In this document: positions 1-6,304 of the stretch, in pieces
How the letters are laid out: every line of letters starts with the position of its first letter
Numbering within the stretch: the stretch's first letter is position 1
Assembly (NCBI GenBank): GCA_030601615.1
Contig: JAUVTH010000063.1
Location: forward strand, 1 to 7,954
Length of the DNA: 7,954 nt
Direction: 5' to 3'
Source of the DNA: Gemmatimonadota bacterium
GTDB lineage: Bacteria > Gemmatimonadota > Gemmatimonadetes > Palauibacterales > Palauibacteraceae
Translations under genes and position numbers: made by a program
The notes under the pieces: generated by a model
The model's input: the letters and a program-made list of their open reading frames with translations, nothing else
Told to the model about the DNA's origin: nothing
Database searches by the model: none

Positions 1-620
1 GCCGTCACCATGTAGCACAGACCCTCGAGCTCGAGTGTCATGTCCATCGTGCGCAGCGCCACCTCCGGCGGCAGATCCAGCTTGATGGGGGCGAAATTCA
101 GAATCGCTGAGGCCCCCGCTCGCACTGCACGAGTCGCCACCTCCTGGGCTGCTTCCGGAGGCGTGGCGATGATCCCGATCGATATCTCCAGGTCGGCGAA
201 CCCTCGCTCCAACTCAGCAAGGGGCTGTACCTGGACGCCCCCGAAGTCGAGACCTGTCTTTGCCGGGTCCGCGTCGTACGCCGCCACGATATCGAATCCC
301 CGCTGGGCGAAGTAGCCGTATCCCAACAGCGCCGAACCGATTTTTCCCACACCCACTACCGCCACATTCCACCGGTGGGTGAGTCCCAGGATCTCCTCAA
401 GCTGCACACGGAGATCACTGACCGGGTACCCCTGACCGCGCTTCCCGAATGACCCGAAGTGGCTGAGGTCCTTACGTACCTGCGCCGCGGTCGTGCCCGT
501 CGCCTGTGCGAGCTCCCGGCTCGACACGACCTTTCGATCGTGCTGGTCGAGGTCCCTCAACTGCCGCAGATAACGTGACAACCGTCTCACGGTCGAATCG
601 GAGATCTTGCGTGCGTTCAT
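1..620 (-). CDS. rex: Redox-sensing transcriptional repressor Rex (C-terminus cut by window edge)
   Basis: Rex is a dimeric DNA-binding repressor that senses the NADH/NAD+ ratio. NADH binding releases it from DNA and turns on genes for fermentation and respiration. I read 206 residues from an ATG at 620; family members are about 210-230, so only the tail is missing. The winged-helix DNA-binding region is at about residues 5-65, opening KISDSTVRRLSRYLRQL, with the recognition segment QVRKDLSHFGSFGKRGQGY (47-65). A Rossmann NAD(H) fold follows, with GVGKIG at 90-95 and the acidic residue of its second strand in AAYDADP (113-119). The visible end, MTLELEGLCYM, matches the C-terminal helix that swaps between subunits. 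I chose the ATG because the family starts just before KIS. There is no clear Shine-Dalgarno sequence. An in-frame GTG at 644 is possible but lies in the operator. The gene is 86 nt downstream of rsmA and has its own promoter and operator. Identity is very secure. Confidence 0.96.
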   Translation of the reverse strand, partial: MNARKISDSTVRRLSRYLRQLRDLDQHDRKVVSSRELAQATGTTAAQVRKDLSHFGSFGKRGQGYPVSDLRVQLEEILGLTHRWNVAVVGVGKIGSALLGYGYFAQRGFDIVAAYDADPAKTGLDFGGVQVQPLAELERGFADLEISIGIIATPPEAAQEVATRAVRAGASAILNFAPIKLDLPPEVALRTMDMTLELEGLCYMVT

Positions 621-628
621 GACTCTGC

Positions 629-646
629 TTGTGAAAGTGATCACAA
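629..646 (-). promoter_or_regulatory. Rex operator (ROP box) upstream of rex
   Basis: The 18-bp site reads TTGTGAAAGTGATCACAA on the plus strand. The known Rex consensus is TTGTGAA-N4-TTCACAA, and this site matches 13 of its 14 defined positions; the only difference is A for T at the start of the right arm. It begins 8 bp before the rex ATG and overlaps the transcription start expected from the promoter just upstream. Bound Rex should block RNA polymerase there. This points to negative autoregulation, relieved when NADH is high. The match is seen directly; binding is inferred. Confidence 0.88.
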
Positions 647-647
647 G

Positions 648-676
648 AACATACGCGCCCGAACGGATCTTCTCAA
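648..676 (-). promoter_or_regulatory. Sigma70-like promoter for rex
   Basis: On the minus strand, TTGAGA (671-676, 5 of 6 to the -35 consensus) is followed by a 17-bp spacer and TATGTT (648-653, 4 of 6 to the -10 consensus). Transcription would start near 641, inside the Rex operator, and leave a leader of only about 20 nt before the rex ATG. That fits the lack of a recognisable ribosome-binding site. The promoter lies in the only real intergenic gap of the window. I see no terminator in the gap, so readthrough from rsmA into rex is also possible. Confidence 0.65.
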
Positions 677-706
677 CACACCAGGCGTGCGTTCCCCCGA
701 GGCACT

Positions 707-1504
707 TCAGGATCCTCTCAAGCGCCCTGCCAGACTCACGAATTCATCTGGAGTGAGAGTCTCCGGCCGCGCCTGCGGCGAGAGCCCCATGGACTCCAGG
801 ATCCGCTCGATCCGGTCGCGCGGGAGATCATACTCGGGAGCCGATCGGAGAATCCGAAGGAGCTGCTTGCGGCGCCGGGAGAACGCCACACGGGTAAGTA
901 CCCGGAGGTCCGTCTGGGTTGCCGGGTCCAGCGCCGGCATTCGTGGCTCGAGGACGATCACAGCCGAGTCCACGGCAGGCACCGGACGGAAGGCCTGTCT
1001 CCCCACTCGAAACGCGATCCGGACGCGCGCGCGCGACTGCACCCCTACGGAGAGAGCGCCGTAGACCTTGCTTCCGGCCTGCGATGCGATCCGATCGGCT
1101 ACCTCCTTCTGCACCAGAAGGACCATCCGTGTGGGAATGGGATGCATTTCCAGAAAGTGGAAGATCAGCGGCGATGTGATCCCGTAGGGAACGTTTGAGA
1201 TGAGTCGGCCGCCTCTATCCCCCACCAGGGCAGCGAGGTCTGTGTCGAGGGCGTCGGCATGGACTACCTCGACATCCGCCCTGTGGTCGAATCGATCGGT
1301 GAGCTCCGCTGCCAGTCGATCGTCCTTTTCGACGAGCACGAGGCAGCGGACAGTCCCCGCGATCAGATCGCTGAGCTCTCCGTGACCGGCCCCGATCTCG
1401 AGCACCACGTCTTGTGCGCCCGCGTCCAGCTCCGCCACGAGCTTGCGCCGGATGTTGGGGTCGACGAGGAAGTTCTGACTCAGGGATCGTTTGGCGTAGA
1501 CCAC
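707..1504 (-). CDS. rsmA: 16S rRNA (adenine-1518/1519-N6) dimethyltransferase RsmA/KsgA
   Basis: RsmA uses S-adenosylmethionine to dimethylate two adjacent adenines in the 3'-terminal helix of 16S rRNA, a late checkpoint in 30S assembly. The protein is 265 residues (E. coli KsgA has 273). It opens with the family signature KRSLSQNFLVD. The SAM-binding loop EIGAGHGEL is at 36-44, the acidic ribose-binding strand is VEKDD, and the catalytic NVPY motif is at 104-107. The FRPVPAVDSAV motif is at 172-182, followed by a basic C-terminal domain containing SRRRKQLLRIL. I take GTG at 1504 as the start, 2 nt after the stop of the upstream switch gene. The open frame runs 48 codons further upstream, but that part is a shadow of the neighbour and lacks family similarity. 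No Shine-Dalgarno is obvious, so translation is probably coupled to the gene before. Confidence 0.95.
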   Translation of the reverse strand: MVYAKRSLSQNFLVDPNIRRKLVAELDAGAQDVVLEIGAGHGELSDLIAGTVRCLVLVEKDDRLAAELTDRFDHRADVEVVHADALDTDLAALVGDRGGRLISNVPYGITSPLIFHFLEMHPIPTRMVLLVQKEVADRIASQAGSKVYGALSVGVQSRARVRIAFRVGRQAFRPVPAVDSAVIVLEPRMPALDPATQTDLRVLTRVAFSRRRKQLLRILRSAPEYDLPRDRIERILESMGLSPQARPETLTPDEFVSLAGRLRGS

Positions 1505-1506
1505 CG

Positions 1507-3924
1507 CTACTTGACCACGAGCGCCGTCCGATCGTCCGCCGCCACGCCGCCGGGCGCCGATGCGAGCTCGAACACGCGATCGAGTACCTCCTGGGCACTG
1601 GCACCCGATCGCTCTATCGCCATCTGAGTCAGCCGCTCGTCCGACCACATACGATCAACATCGAGGCACTCGCTGATCCCATCCGTGAACATGAGCAGCA
1701 TGTCCCGTCCCTGGACCCAGTCCAGCTCCCTCTGCGCATAGGAATCGAACTCCGCGATCCCGAGCGGCGGATTCAACGCTTCCAGCCGCTGTGCCCCGTC
1801 GGGACTGACGTGGAACGCGTGAGGATGCCCCGCATTGGCGTACCGCATCCGACCCGCCGCCGGATCCAGGACCGCGTAGCAGAGCGTCATGTACATCTCG
1901 GTGGACTCGAGCTTTCTCACCAGCTCGTGATGGATCCCTCGCAACACCTCGGCTGGCTCCTCGCGGTCACGCACTGTAAGCGACGCCGCGCTCATCGTGA
2001 GGGCCATGATCAGGCCGGCCGAGTAGCCGTGCGAGCTCACGTCGCCCAACATCACGCCGAGACGGTCGCCGGGCAGCTGGAACAAGTGGTAGAAGTCACC
2101 GCCTACGGAGTCCGCGGGCTCACACCTGGCAGCCACATCGGCCACCTCCACAAAATCGCTGAGATCCGGGAGCAACTTCATCTGCAGGTGATGAGCCAGC
2201 TCCAGCTCGACGAGCATCCGCTCCTGAACCAGACTCTCTCGGACCAGCCGATCCTTCTCGATCGCGGCCGCCAGGTGAACCGCCACAGTGGCCGCTAGCT
2301 TGACCTCGGCCTGAGTAAACGTGTGGCGCCCGGCTCCGCCCCGCACGGTCAGCACGCCCACGGCAAGGGTGGTGCCGTGGAGCGCGGAGTGCCTGAGAGG
2401 TACTGCCAGAAGCGTCCGATCCTCCTCCTCCATCGCGCGACCGCGTCGGGGGCGCACCTGGGCCAGCTGGTGCTTCAGAACCTCGGCGATCAGGTCCCCG
2501 GCGTCGGCCGATGGCCCGGCAGACACCGCAGCACGCATGGTCCCCGTCGCAGCCAGGCGCTCTACACCCCGGTCCCCCTCACCAGGTCCAGGCACCCAGA
2601 CGGTGGCGGAGTCGGCCGTGAGAACGGCCGTGAGGCGCTCCAGCAACCTTCCTGTCGCCCGCTCCAGGTTGATCACCGAGCCCAGGGTCTCGCCCGCCGA
2701 GGTCAACAGCTCGACTTCCGCGAATCGATCCGCGAGCTCGTCCGAGAAGAACCTGGCCTCTCTCTCCGAGGCCACGAGCTGGCTGGAGGTCTCTCTGAGC
2801 AGAGCGAGGTAGCGACGTTCGACGTCCCCTGCCGCAGGTGCTGCTGCGAGCCGGATCCGGACCGAGGGCATCACGAGCCATGAGGACTCCGTGTACTCTA
2901 TCTCCCGCCTGTCGCCCAGCGAGTCGTGCGCCACGACCTCCGTATCCGACGTCTCTATCACGAGGCGAAACCGGACTCCCGTGAGGCGATGAAATGCCTC
3001 TAGGTACTCCTCGAGCCGATCGCTGCGGAGTGGCTCCGCGGAGTGGCTCACAGCGTCCACCCCTTGGAAACCGTTCTGCGGCATCACCGCAACGTCAGAT
3101 ACCTCTCCGCTCGGCGTTCCCGGCTCGACGTCCACCAACTCAGTCCCGAGGGTCAGCGTGATCGAGTTGCCACGCTCGTTAAACCGTACGTCATCAGTGA
3201 GAGACCTGAGAAGGAAGAGACCCCGCCCATGGCTGCGCTCCCGATTCTCCGGACGGGTCGGATCCAGGATCGACTGTGGATCGAAGCCCTCCCCTTCGTC
3301 TGTAACGGTCACCTCGGCGCACCCCTGACTCAGGACGGCCGAAACGCGGACAAGCTTCTCGGGATCCTCACGGTTGCCGTACAGGATCGCGTTGCACAGA
3401 GCCTCGCCGACCGCGACTCGCAGGTTCAGAGTGGCCCGTGATCCCGAAAAGGCGAGGCGCTCACAGGCCTCAACGACTTCAGCCACGGCCTCTTGCACGA
3501 AGCGCACGCTGGACGGAAATGCGAGCTGCAGGATTCCGGCCAGACCTCCCGGACGTCGCGCCCGGGTGCCACCTTCTCCGGCCCGATGCCGGCGCCACTT
3601 GAGGCCCAGTTCGTCGGAGTTGAGGGGGTAGAACAAGTAGTCGCCGCACCCCGCGGCCAGGGCCGGGATCAAACCGTCTACGGACTCGTTGTCCACGATG
3701 GCAATGAGCTCGGTGTCCTCGCCGAACGCGAGCCGAGCCTCGCGAACGGGCTGCCCCGTGTCCGCCAGATCGATGAACGCGATCCCGGGAGGGTTTTGCG
3801 GCCAGTCCTCCGCCGAGACCGACGTCACGCATGACACTCGCAGCGCTTCGAGCTCCCTCACCAGGCTCGAAGCCACCTCCGGGCGGCTCGAGCATATGAG
3901 CGCCGCGGGCACGGAGTCGGTCAC
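1507..3924 (-). CDS. Multidomain partner-switching regulator: pseudo-receiver, RsbW-like kinase, GAF, SpoIIE/PP2C phosphatase
   Basis: This 805-residue protein has no predicted membrane segment. In order: a receiver-like fold (about 5-115) with D52 at the phosphoacceptor position but no acidic pair and Tyr instead of the conserved Lys; a GHKL ATPase of the RsbW/SpoIIAB anti-sigma kinase type (about 128-262) with N-box EALCNAILYGN (174-184), G1 box DEGEGFD (209-215) and G2 box HGRGLFLL (232-239); an unassigned segment (262-365); a probable coiled coil (366-405); a GAF-like domain (406-558); and a PP2C/SpoIIE phosphatase (about 575-805). Phosphatase metal-site motifs are all present: GGDFY (D610), GDVSSHG (D628), FTDG (D748) and DDRT (797-800). 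The kinase half should phosphorylate, and the phosphatase half dephosphorylate, the STAS protein encoded 4 nt upstream. SypE of Vibrio fischeri also joins a kinase, a receiver and a PP2C domain, in a different order, and acts on the STAS protein SypA. The start is GTG at 3924 without a Shine-Dalgarno. The domains are clear; the target and input signal are inferred. Confidence 0.92.
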   Translation of the reverse strand: MTDSVPAALICSSRPEVASSLVRELEALRVSCVTSVSAEDWPQNPPGIAFIDLADTGQPVREARLAFGEDTELIAIVDNESVDGLIPALAAGCGDYLFYPLNSDELGLKWRRHRAGEGGTRARRPGGLAGILQLAFPSSVRFVQEAVAEVVEACERLAFSGSRATLNLRVAVGEALCNAILYGNREDPEKLVRVSAVLSQGCAEVTVTDEGEGFDPQSILDPTRPENRERSHGRGLFLLRSLTDDVRFNERGNSITLTLGTELVDVEPGTPSGEVSDVAVMPQNGFQGVDAVSHSAEPLRSDRLEEYLEAFHRLTGVRFRLVIETSDTEVVAHDSLGDRREIEYTESSWLVMPSVRIRLAAAPAAGDVERRYLALLRETSSQLVASEREARFFSDELADRFAEVELLTSAGETLGSVINLERATGRLLERLTAVLTADSATVWVPGPGEGDRGVERLAATGTMRAAVSAGPSADAGDLIAEVLKHQLAQVRPRRGRAMEEEDRTLLAVPLRHSALHGTTLAVGVLTVRGGAGRHTFTQAEVKLAATVAVHLAAAIEKDRLVRESLVQERMLVELELAHHLQMKLLPDLSDFVEVADVAARCEPADSVGGDFYHLFQLPGDRLGVMLGDVSSHGYSAGLIMALTMSAASLTVRDREEPAEVLRGIHHELVRKLESTEMYMTLCYAVLDPAAGRMRYANAGHPHAFHVSPDGAQRLEALNPPLGIAEFDSYAQRELDWVQGRDMLLMFTDGISECLDVDRMWSDERLTQMAIERSGASAQEVLDRVFELASAPGGVAADDRTALVVK

Positions 3925-3928
3925 GAGG

Positions 3929-4258
3929 TCAGAATTCGCTGAGGGCCCGGGCGCGCGTATCCGCGATCTGGAAGAGCGTGTCCAGCTTGGTCAGCTCGAA
4001 CAGGGTGCGAAGGTCCTCGCTCAGGCCCGCCAGTCGCAGCACGCCCCCGGACTCCCGAATTTTCTTCGAGAGACTCACGAGCACACCGAGCCCGCTCGAG
4101 TCGATATAGCTGGAACTGGTGAAATCGATCAGGAACCGGCGATCACCGGCCTCCAGGCGATCGCTGACCTTTTCCTTGAGCTCGTGGCGGTTGCCCACGA
4201 TCAGCTCTCCCCCCACCTCCACGATCGTGATGCCGTTCAACTCGACGATCGAAAACAT
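3929..4258 (-). CDS. STAS-domain anti-sigma factor antagonist (SpoIIAA/RsbV family)
   Basis: This 109-residue protein is a single STAS domain, the usual length for SpoIIAA and RsbV. In that family the unphosphorylated form binds an RsbW-type kinase or another target, and phosphorylation of a serine breaks the interaction. The key motif is YIDSSGLGVLVSL (51-63), with the serine pair S54-S55 at the known phosphorylation site, preceded by the strand RRFLIDFTSSS. No membrane segment or second domain is present, so it should be a soluble switch protein. The start is ATG at 4258 with the purine-rich GAGGG at 4264-4268 five bases upstream, one of the better ribosome-binding sites here. It follows pta by 15 nt and precedes the kinase-phosphatase gene by 4 nt, which strongly suggests that the two proteins are partners. 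Its downstream output is not encoded in the window. Confidence 0.94.
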   Translation of the reverse strand: MFSIVELNGITIVEVGGELIVGNRHELKEKVSDRLEAGDRRFLIDFTSSSYIDSSGLGVLVSLSKKIRESGGVLRLAGLSEDLRTLFELTKLDTLFQIADTRARALSEF

Positions 4259-4273
4259 TGCTGCCCTCAGTAG

Positions 4274-5245
4274 TCAGTGTGATTCGGATGTATCGATCCG
4301 CGGCGCCGCCGACATCAATGCCGTGATATACGCCACGTGTACGATGTCCTCCACGGAAGCTCCGCGCGACAGGTCGTTCAGCGGGCCGGCGAGGCCCTGG
4401 AGTATCGGACCCAGCGCGTGTGACCCCGCCAGACGCTGTACCAACTTGTATCCTATGTTCCCTGCATCGAGATCCGGGAAAACCAGCACGTTGGCCCGAC
4501 CCGCGATAGCCGAGTCCGGCGCCTTGCGTCGTGCGATGTCGGGTACCAACGCAGCGTCCACCTGAAGCTCACCGTCACAGATAACATCCGGCACCCGGCT
4601 CCGAAACTGCGCCAGTGCTTCCCGTACGGTCCTGACCGAGTCACCATCGGCCGATCCGCGTGTCGAATACGACAGGAACGCCACTCGTGGCTCGTCACCC
4701 ACGACCAGCCGCCGGGCACGGCACGCCGCTTCCGCGATCTCCGCCAGCTGCCCGGCCGTGGGGCTCGGAACGACGGCGGCGTCCGTGAACGTGAGAACAT
4801 CGCCCGGACGCCCATCGCTCTGGACCATGTAGAAAGAACTCGACACTGTCTTGATGCCTGGCGCAGTTCCAAGCAGACGAAGGCCTGCCCGAAGGACATC
4901 GGCCGTAGCGCTTTTCGCGCCGGCCACCACGCCGTCCAGGTGTCCCCTCTTGAGCTGCGCCACCGCGAAGCGAAGGGTGTCCACGGGCCCTCCGGAGGCG
5001 ATCTCGGGAAGCAGGTCCGCGACCTCTCCTCTGCGGCCCGGCGCGTATGGGTCGAGGAGATCGATACCGCCACCCGCCAGCGCGTTCTCCGCCTCCGCGG
5101 CCGACTCCACGACGACGGGCCGTATCGCTCCCTCCTCCGCAAGCCGACGCAGTGCCTGTTCCGTACGCGGTTCGGCCGCCTCCGGAAACCCGATCCGGGC
5201 GCCCGTTGCGGCCGCCCTGTCCCGCAAGCCGGCGAGAAAGCTCAT
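4274..5245 (-). CDS. pta: Phosphate acetyltransferase (short form)
   Basis: Pta catalyses acetyl-CoA + phosphate <-> acetyl phosphate + CoA, usually paired with acetate kinase for acetate overflow or assimilation. The 323-residue protein is the compact form without the N-terminal DRTGG regulatory region of the E. coli enzyme. Family motifs run through the chain: FPEAAEPR (20-27), DGVVAGAKSATADVLRAG (104-121), KTVSSSF (132-138), SYSTRGSA (192-199), DGELQVDAAL (224-233), FPDLDAGNIGYKLVQRL (256-272) and GPILQGLAGPLNDLSRG (279-295). ATG at 5245 overlaps the coaD stop as ATGA and has no strong Shine-Dalgarno, so it should be translated by coupling. No acetate kinase gene is visible. A phosphate butyryltransferase is the related alternative, but the motif set favours Pta. 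Sitting directly after coaD groups CoA synthesis with CoA-ester use. Confidence 0.93.
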   Translation of the reverse strand: MSFLAGLRDRAAATGARIGFPEAAEPRTEQALRRLAEEGAIRPVVVESAAEAENALAGGGIDLLDPYAPGRRGEVADLLPEIASGGPVDTLRFAVAQLKRGHLDGVVAGAKSATADVLRAGLRLLGTAPGIKTVSSSFYMVQSDGRPGDVLTFTDAAVVPSPTAGQLAEIAEAACRARRLVVGDEPRVAFLSYSTRGSADGDSVRTVREALAQFRSRVPDVICDGELQVDAALVPDIARRKAPDSAIAGRANVLVFPDLDAGNIGYKLVQRLAGSHALGPILQGLAGPLNDLSRGASVEDIVHVAYITALMSAAPRIDTSESH

Positions 5246-5751
5246 GCGCCCGATGCGGCGGGCCCGTACACCCGGACGAGCTCCCGGAGCACGGGCGCCG
5301 GAACGAACGCCGAGACGTCACCGCCCAGGTGTGCCACTTCTCGTACGAGGGAAGAACTGAGAAACGTATAACTGCTCGCGGGAGCCATGAAGATCACCTC
5401 GATCTCTGGCCACAACGACCGGTTCATCAGGGCCATCTGAAACTCGTACTCGAAGTCGCTGACCGCCCGGAGCCCTCTCACGATGAGCCGCGCCCCCCTC
5501 TGGCGAGCGAAGTCCACGAGGAGTCCCTCGAAGGGAACGACCTCGACCCTGGGCTCGTCCGCGTAGACTTCCTGCGTCACCTGGACCCGTTCATCGACCG
5601 AGAACGTCGAGTCTTTCATCTGAGTCGCCGTTCCAGCGATCGCCACGAGCACCCGATCCACCAGCCTGAGGCTGCGCCTCACGATGTCATCGTGCCCGAG
5701 CGTCAAAGGGTCGAAGGATCCAGGATAGATGGCGATCCGTTGGTCACTCAT
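5242..5751 (-). CDS. coaD: Phosphopantetheine adenylyltransferase
   Basis: CoaD transfers AMP from ATP to 4'-phosphopantetheine to give dephospho-CoA, the penultimate step of coenzyme A synthesis. The 169 residues fit the usual length of about 160. The nucleotidyltransferase signature YPGSFDPLTLGH spans 9-20, with the catalytic TLGH motif at 17-20. RGLRAVSDFEYEFQMALMNR (92-111) is the family's substrate-binding stretch, and SSSLVREVA (132-140) is the ATP-binding C-terminal motif. I chose ATG at 5751 because the catalytic motif must start within about ten residues. AAGGAG at 5761-5766 lies nine bases upstream. The open frame extends 70 codons further, but that extension is a shadow of rsmD. 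The gene overlaps the end of rsmD by 8 nt and the start of pta by 4 nt. The rsmD-coaD pairing is common in bacteria. Confidence 0.97.
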   Translation of the reverse strand: MSDQRIAIYPGSFDPLTLGHDDIVRRSLRLVDRVLVAIAGTATQMKDSTFSVDERVQVTQEVYADEPRVEVVPFEGLLVDFARQRGARLIVRGLRAVSDFEYEFQMALMNRSLWPEIEVIFMAPASSYTFLSSSLVREVAHLGGDVSAFVPAPVLRELVRVYGPAASGA

Positions 5752-6304
5752 CGGCGGCAGCTCCTTCCGTCGAATCCACGAAGATGGACAGGGCCGTCTC
5801 TCCGTATTCCCGGTACCAGTCGGGTTCGAGAGGAAACGTAGTACCGAAGGCGTGCTCCACGCACAGGATACTAGCATACGGTGACCGGCCAAAGCCCGAC
5901 ACGAGCCGCGAGGCCGCCTGCCCCGCATAGGGCGGATCAGCCAGCACGATATCCCAACCACCTCCCTCGCCTCGCCTCGCCTCCTCGATCACGCAGAATG
6001 CATCGGTGCAGCGAACCTCGCAGTGCGAGCCGGCATCCAGCCTCGCGATGTTCCGCCTCAGCACGTCGCACACCCGTCGATTCGACTCGACAAAGCATAC
6101 GGTGGACGCGCCTCGCGAGAGAGCCTCCAGTCCGAGAGCGCCCGACCCGGCGAACAGATCCAGCACACGACTGCCGGGCAGGCGGTCCCTCAGCACGTTG
6201 AACCACGCCTCCCGAACGGCGTCGCGAGTGGGCCGGGTACCCCGCCCGGCCGGCACCTCGATTCTCCGGCCACCGAATTCGCCGGAGATGATCCGCAGAC
6301 TCAA
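5744..6304 (-). CDS. rsmD: 16S rRNA (guanine-966-N2) methyltransferase RsmD
   Basis: RsmD methylates G966 of 16S rRNA near the P site, using S-adenosylmethionine, on assembled 30S subunits. I read 186 residues (E. coli has 198). It begins SLRIISGEFGGRRIEVP, the family N-terminus, followed by TRPTRDAVREAWFNVL (23-38), the SAM-binding LDLFAGSGALGLEAL (48-62) and the catalytic ADPPY (122-126). I chose TTG at 6304: it puts the start right before the conserved RIISG and forms a TTGA overlap with the recJ stop. An in-frame ATG at 6361 would add 19 residues, lies inside recJ, and has no family support. Three copies of CGAGG (coding strand) encode a Gly/Arg/Glu-rich stretch just before the catalytic motif. 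Confidence 0.95.
   Translation of the reverse strand: MSLRIISGEFGGRRIEVPAGRGTRPTRDAVREAWFNVLRDRLPGSRVLDLFAGSGALGLEALSRGASTVCFVESNRRVCDVLRRNIARLDAGSHCEVRCTDAFCVIEEARRGEGGGWDIVLADPPYAGQAASRLVSGFGRSPYASILCVEHAFGTTFPLEPDWYREYGETALSIFVDSTEGAAADE
5761..5766 (-). promoter_or_regulatory. Shine-Dalgarno of coaD
   Basis: AAGGAG on the minus strand lies nine bases before the coaD ATG at 5751, inside the end of rsmD. It is the strongest ribosome-binding site in the window. It supports the short coaD start over the 70-codon upstream extension of the same frame. Confidence 0.75.

Noticed and set aside
98..352. Minus-strand 84-codon open frame inside rex
   Set aside because: It is a shifted-frame shadow of rex, whose own frame matches the family throughout.
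621..644. Alternative GTG start for rex, eight codons upstream
   Set aside because: The codons fall in the Rex operator and at the expected transcription start; the ATG at 620 gives the family N-terminus exactly.
687..705. Possible terminator hairpin between rsmA and rex
   Set aside because: Only a 4-bp stem (GTGC/GCAC) with an 11-base loop and no T-run; not a credible terminator.
1505..1648. 48-codon upstream extension of rsmA
   Set aside because: It overlaps the conserved C-terminus of the phosphatase (DDRTALVVK) in another frame and encodes Arg/Gly-rich sequence unlike any KsgA N-terminus.
1414..2298. Plus-strand open frame of 294 codons
   Set aside because: It lies wholly antisense to the conserved phosphatase domain and the end of rsmA, has no family resemblance, and is expected by chance in GC-rich coding DNA.
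5047..5841. Plus-strand open frame of 264 codons
   Set aside because: Antisense to pta, coaD and the end of rsmD, which all carry complete family motifs; its Arg/Pro-rich composition is typical of a shadow frame.
5752..5961. 70-codon upstream extension of coaD
   Set aside because: The catalytic motif must be close to the N-terminus; the extension overlaps rsmD, and ATG 5751 has a good Shine-Dalgarno.
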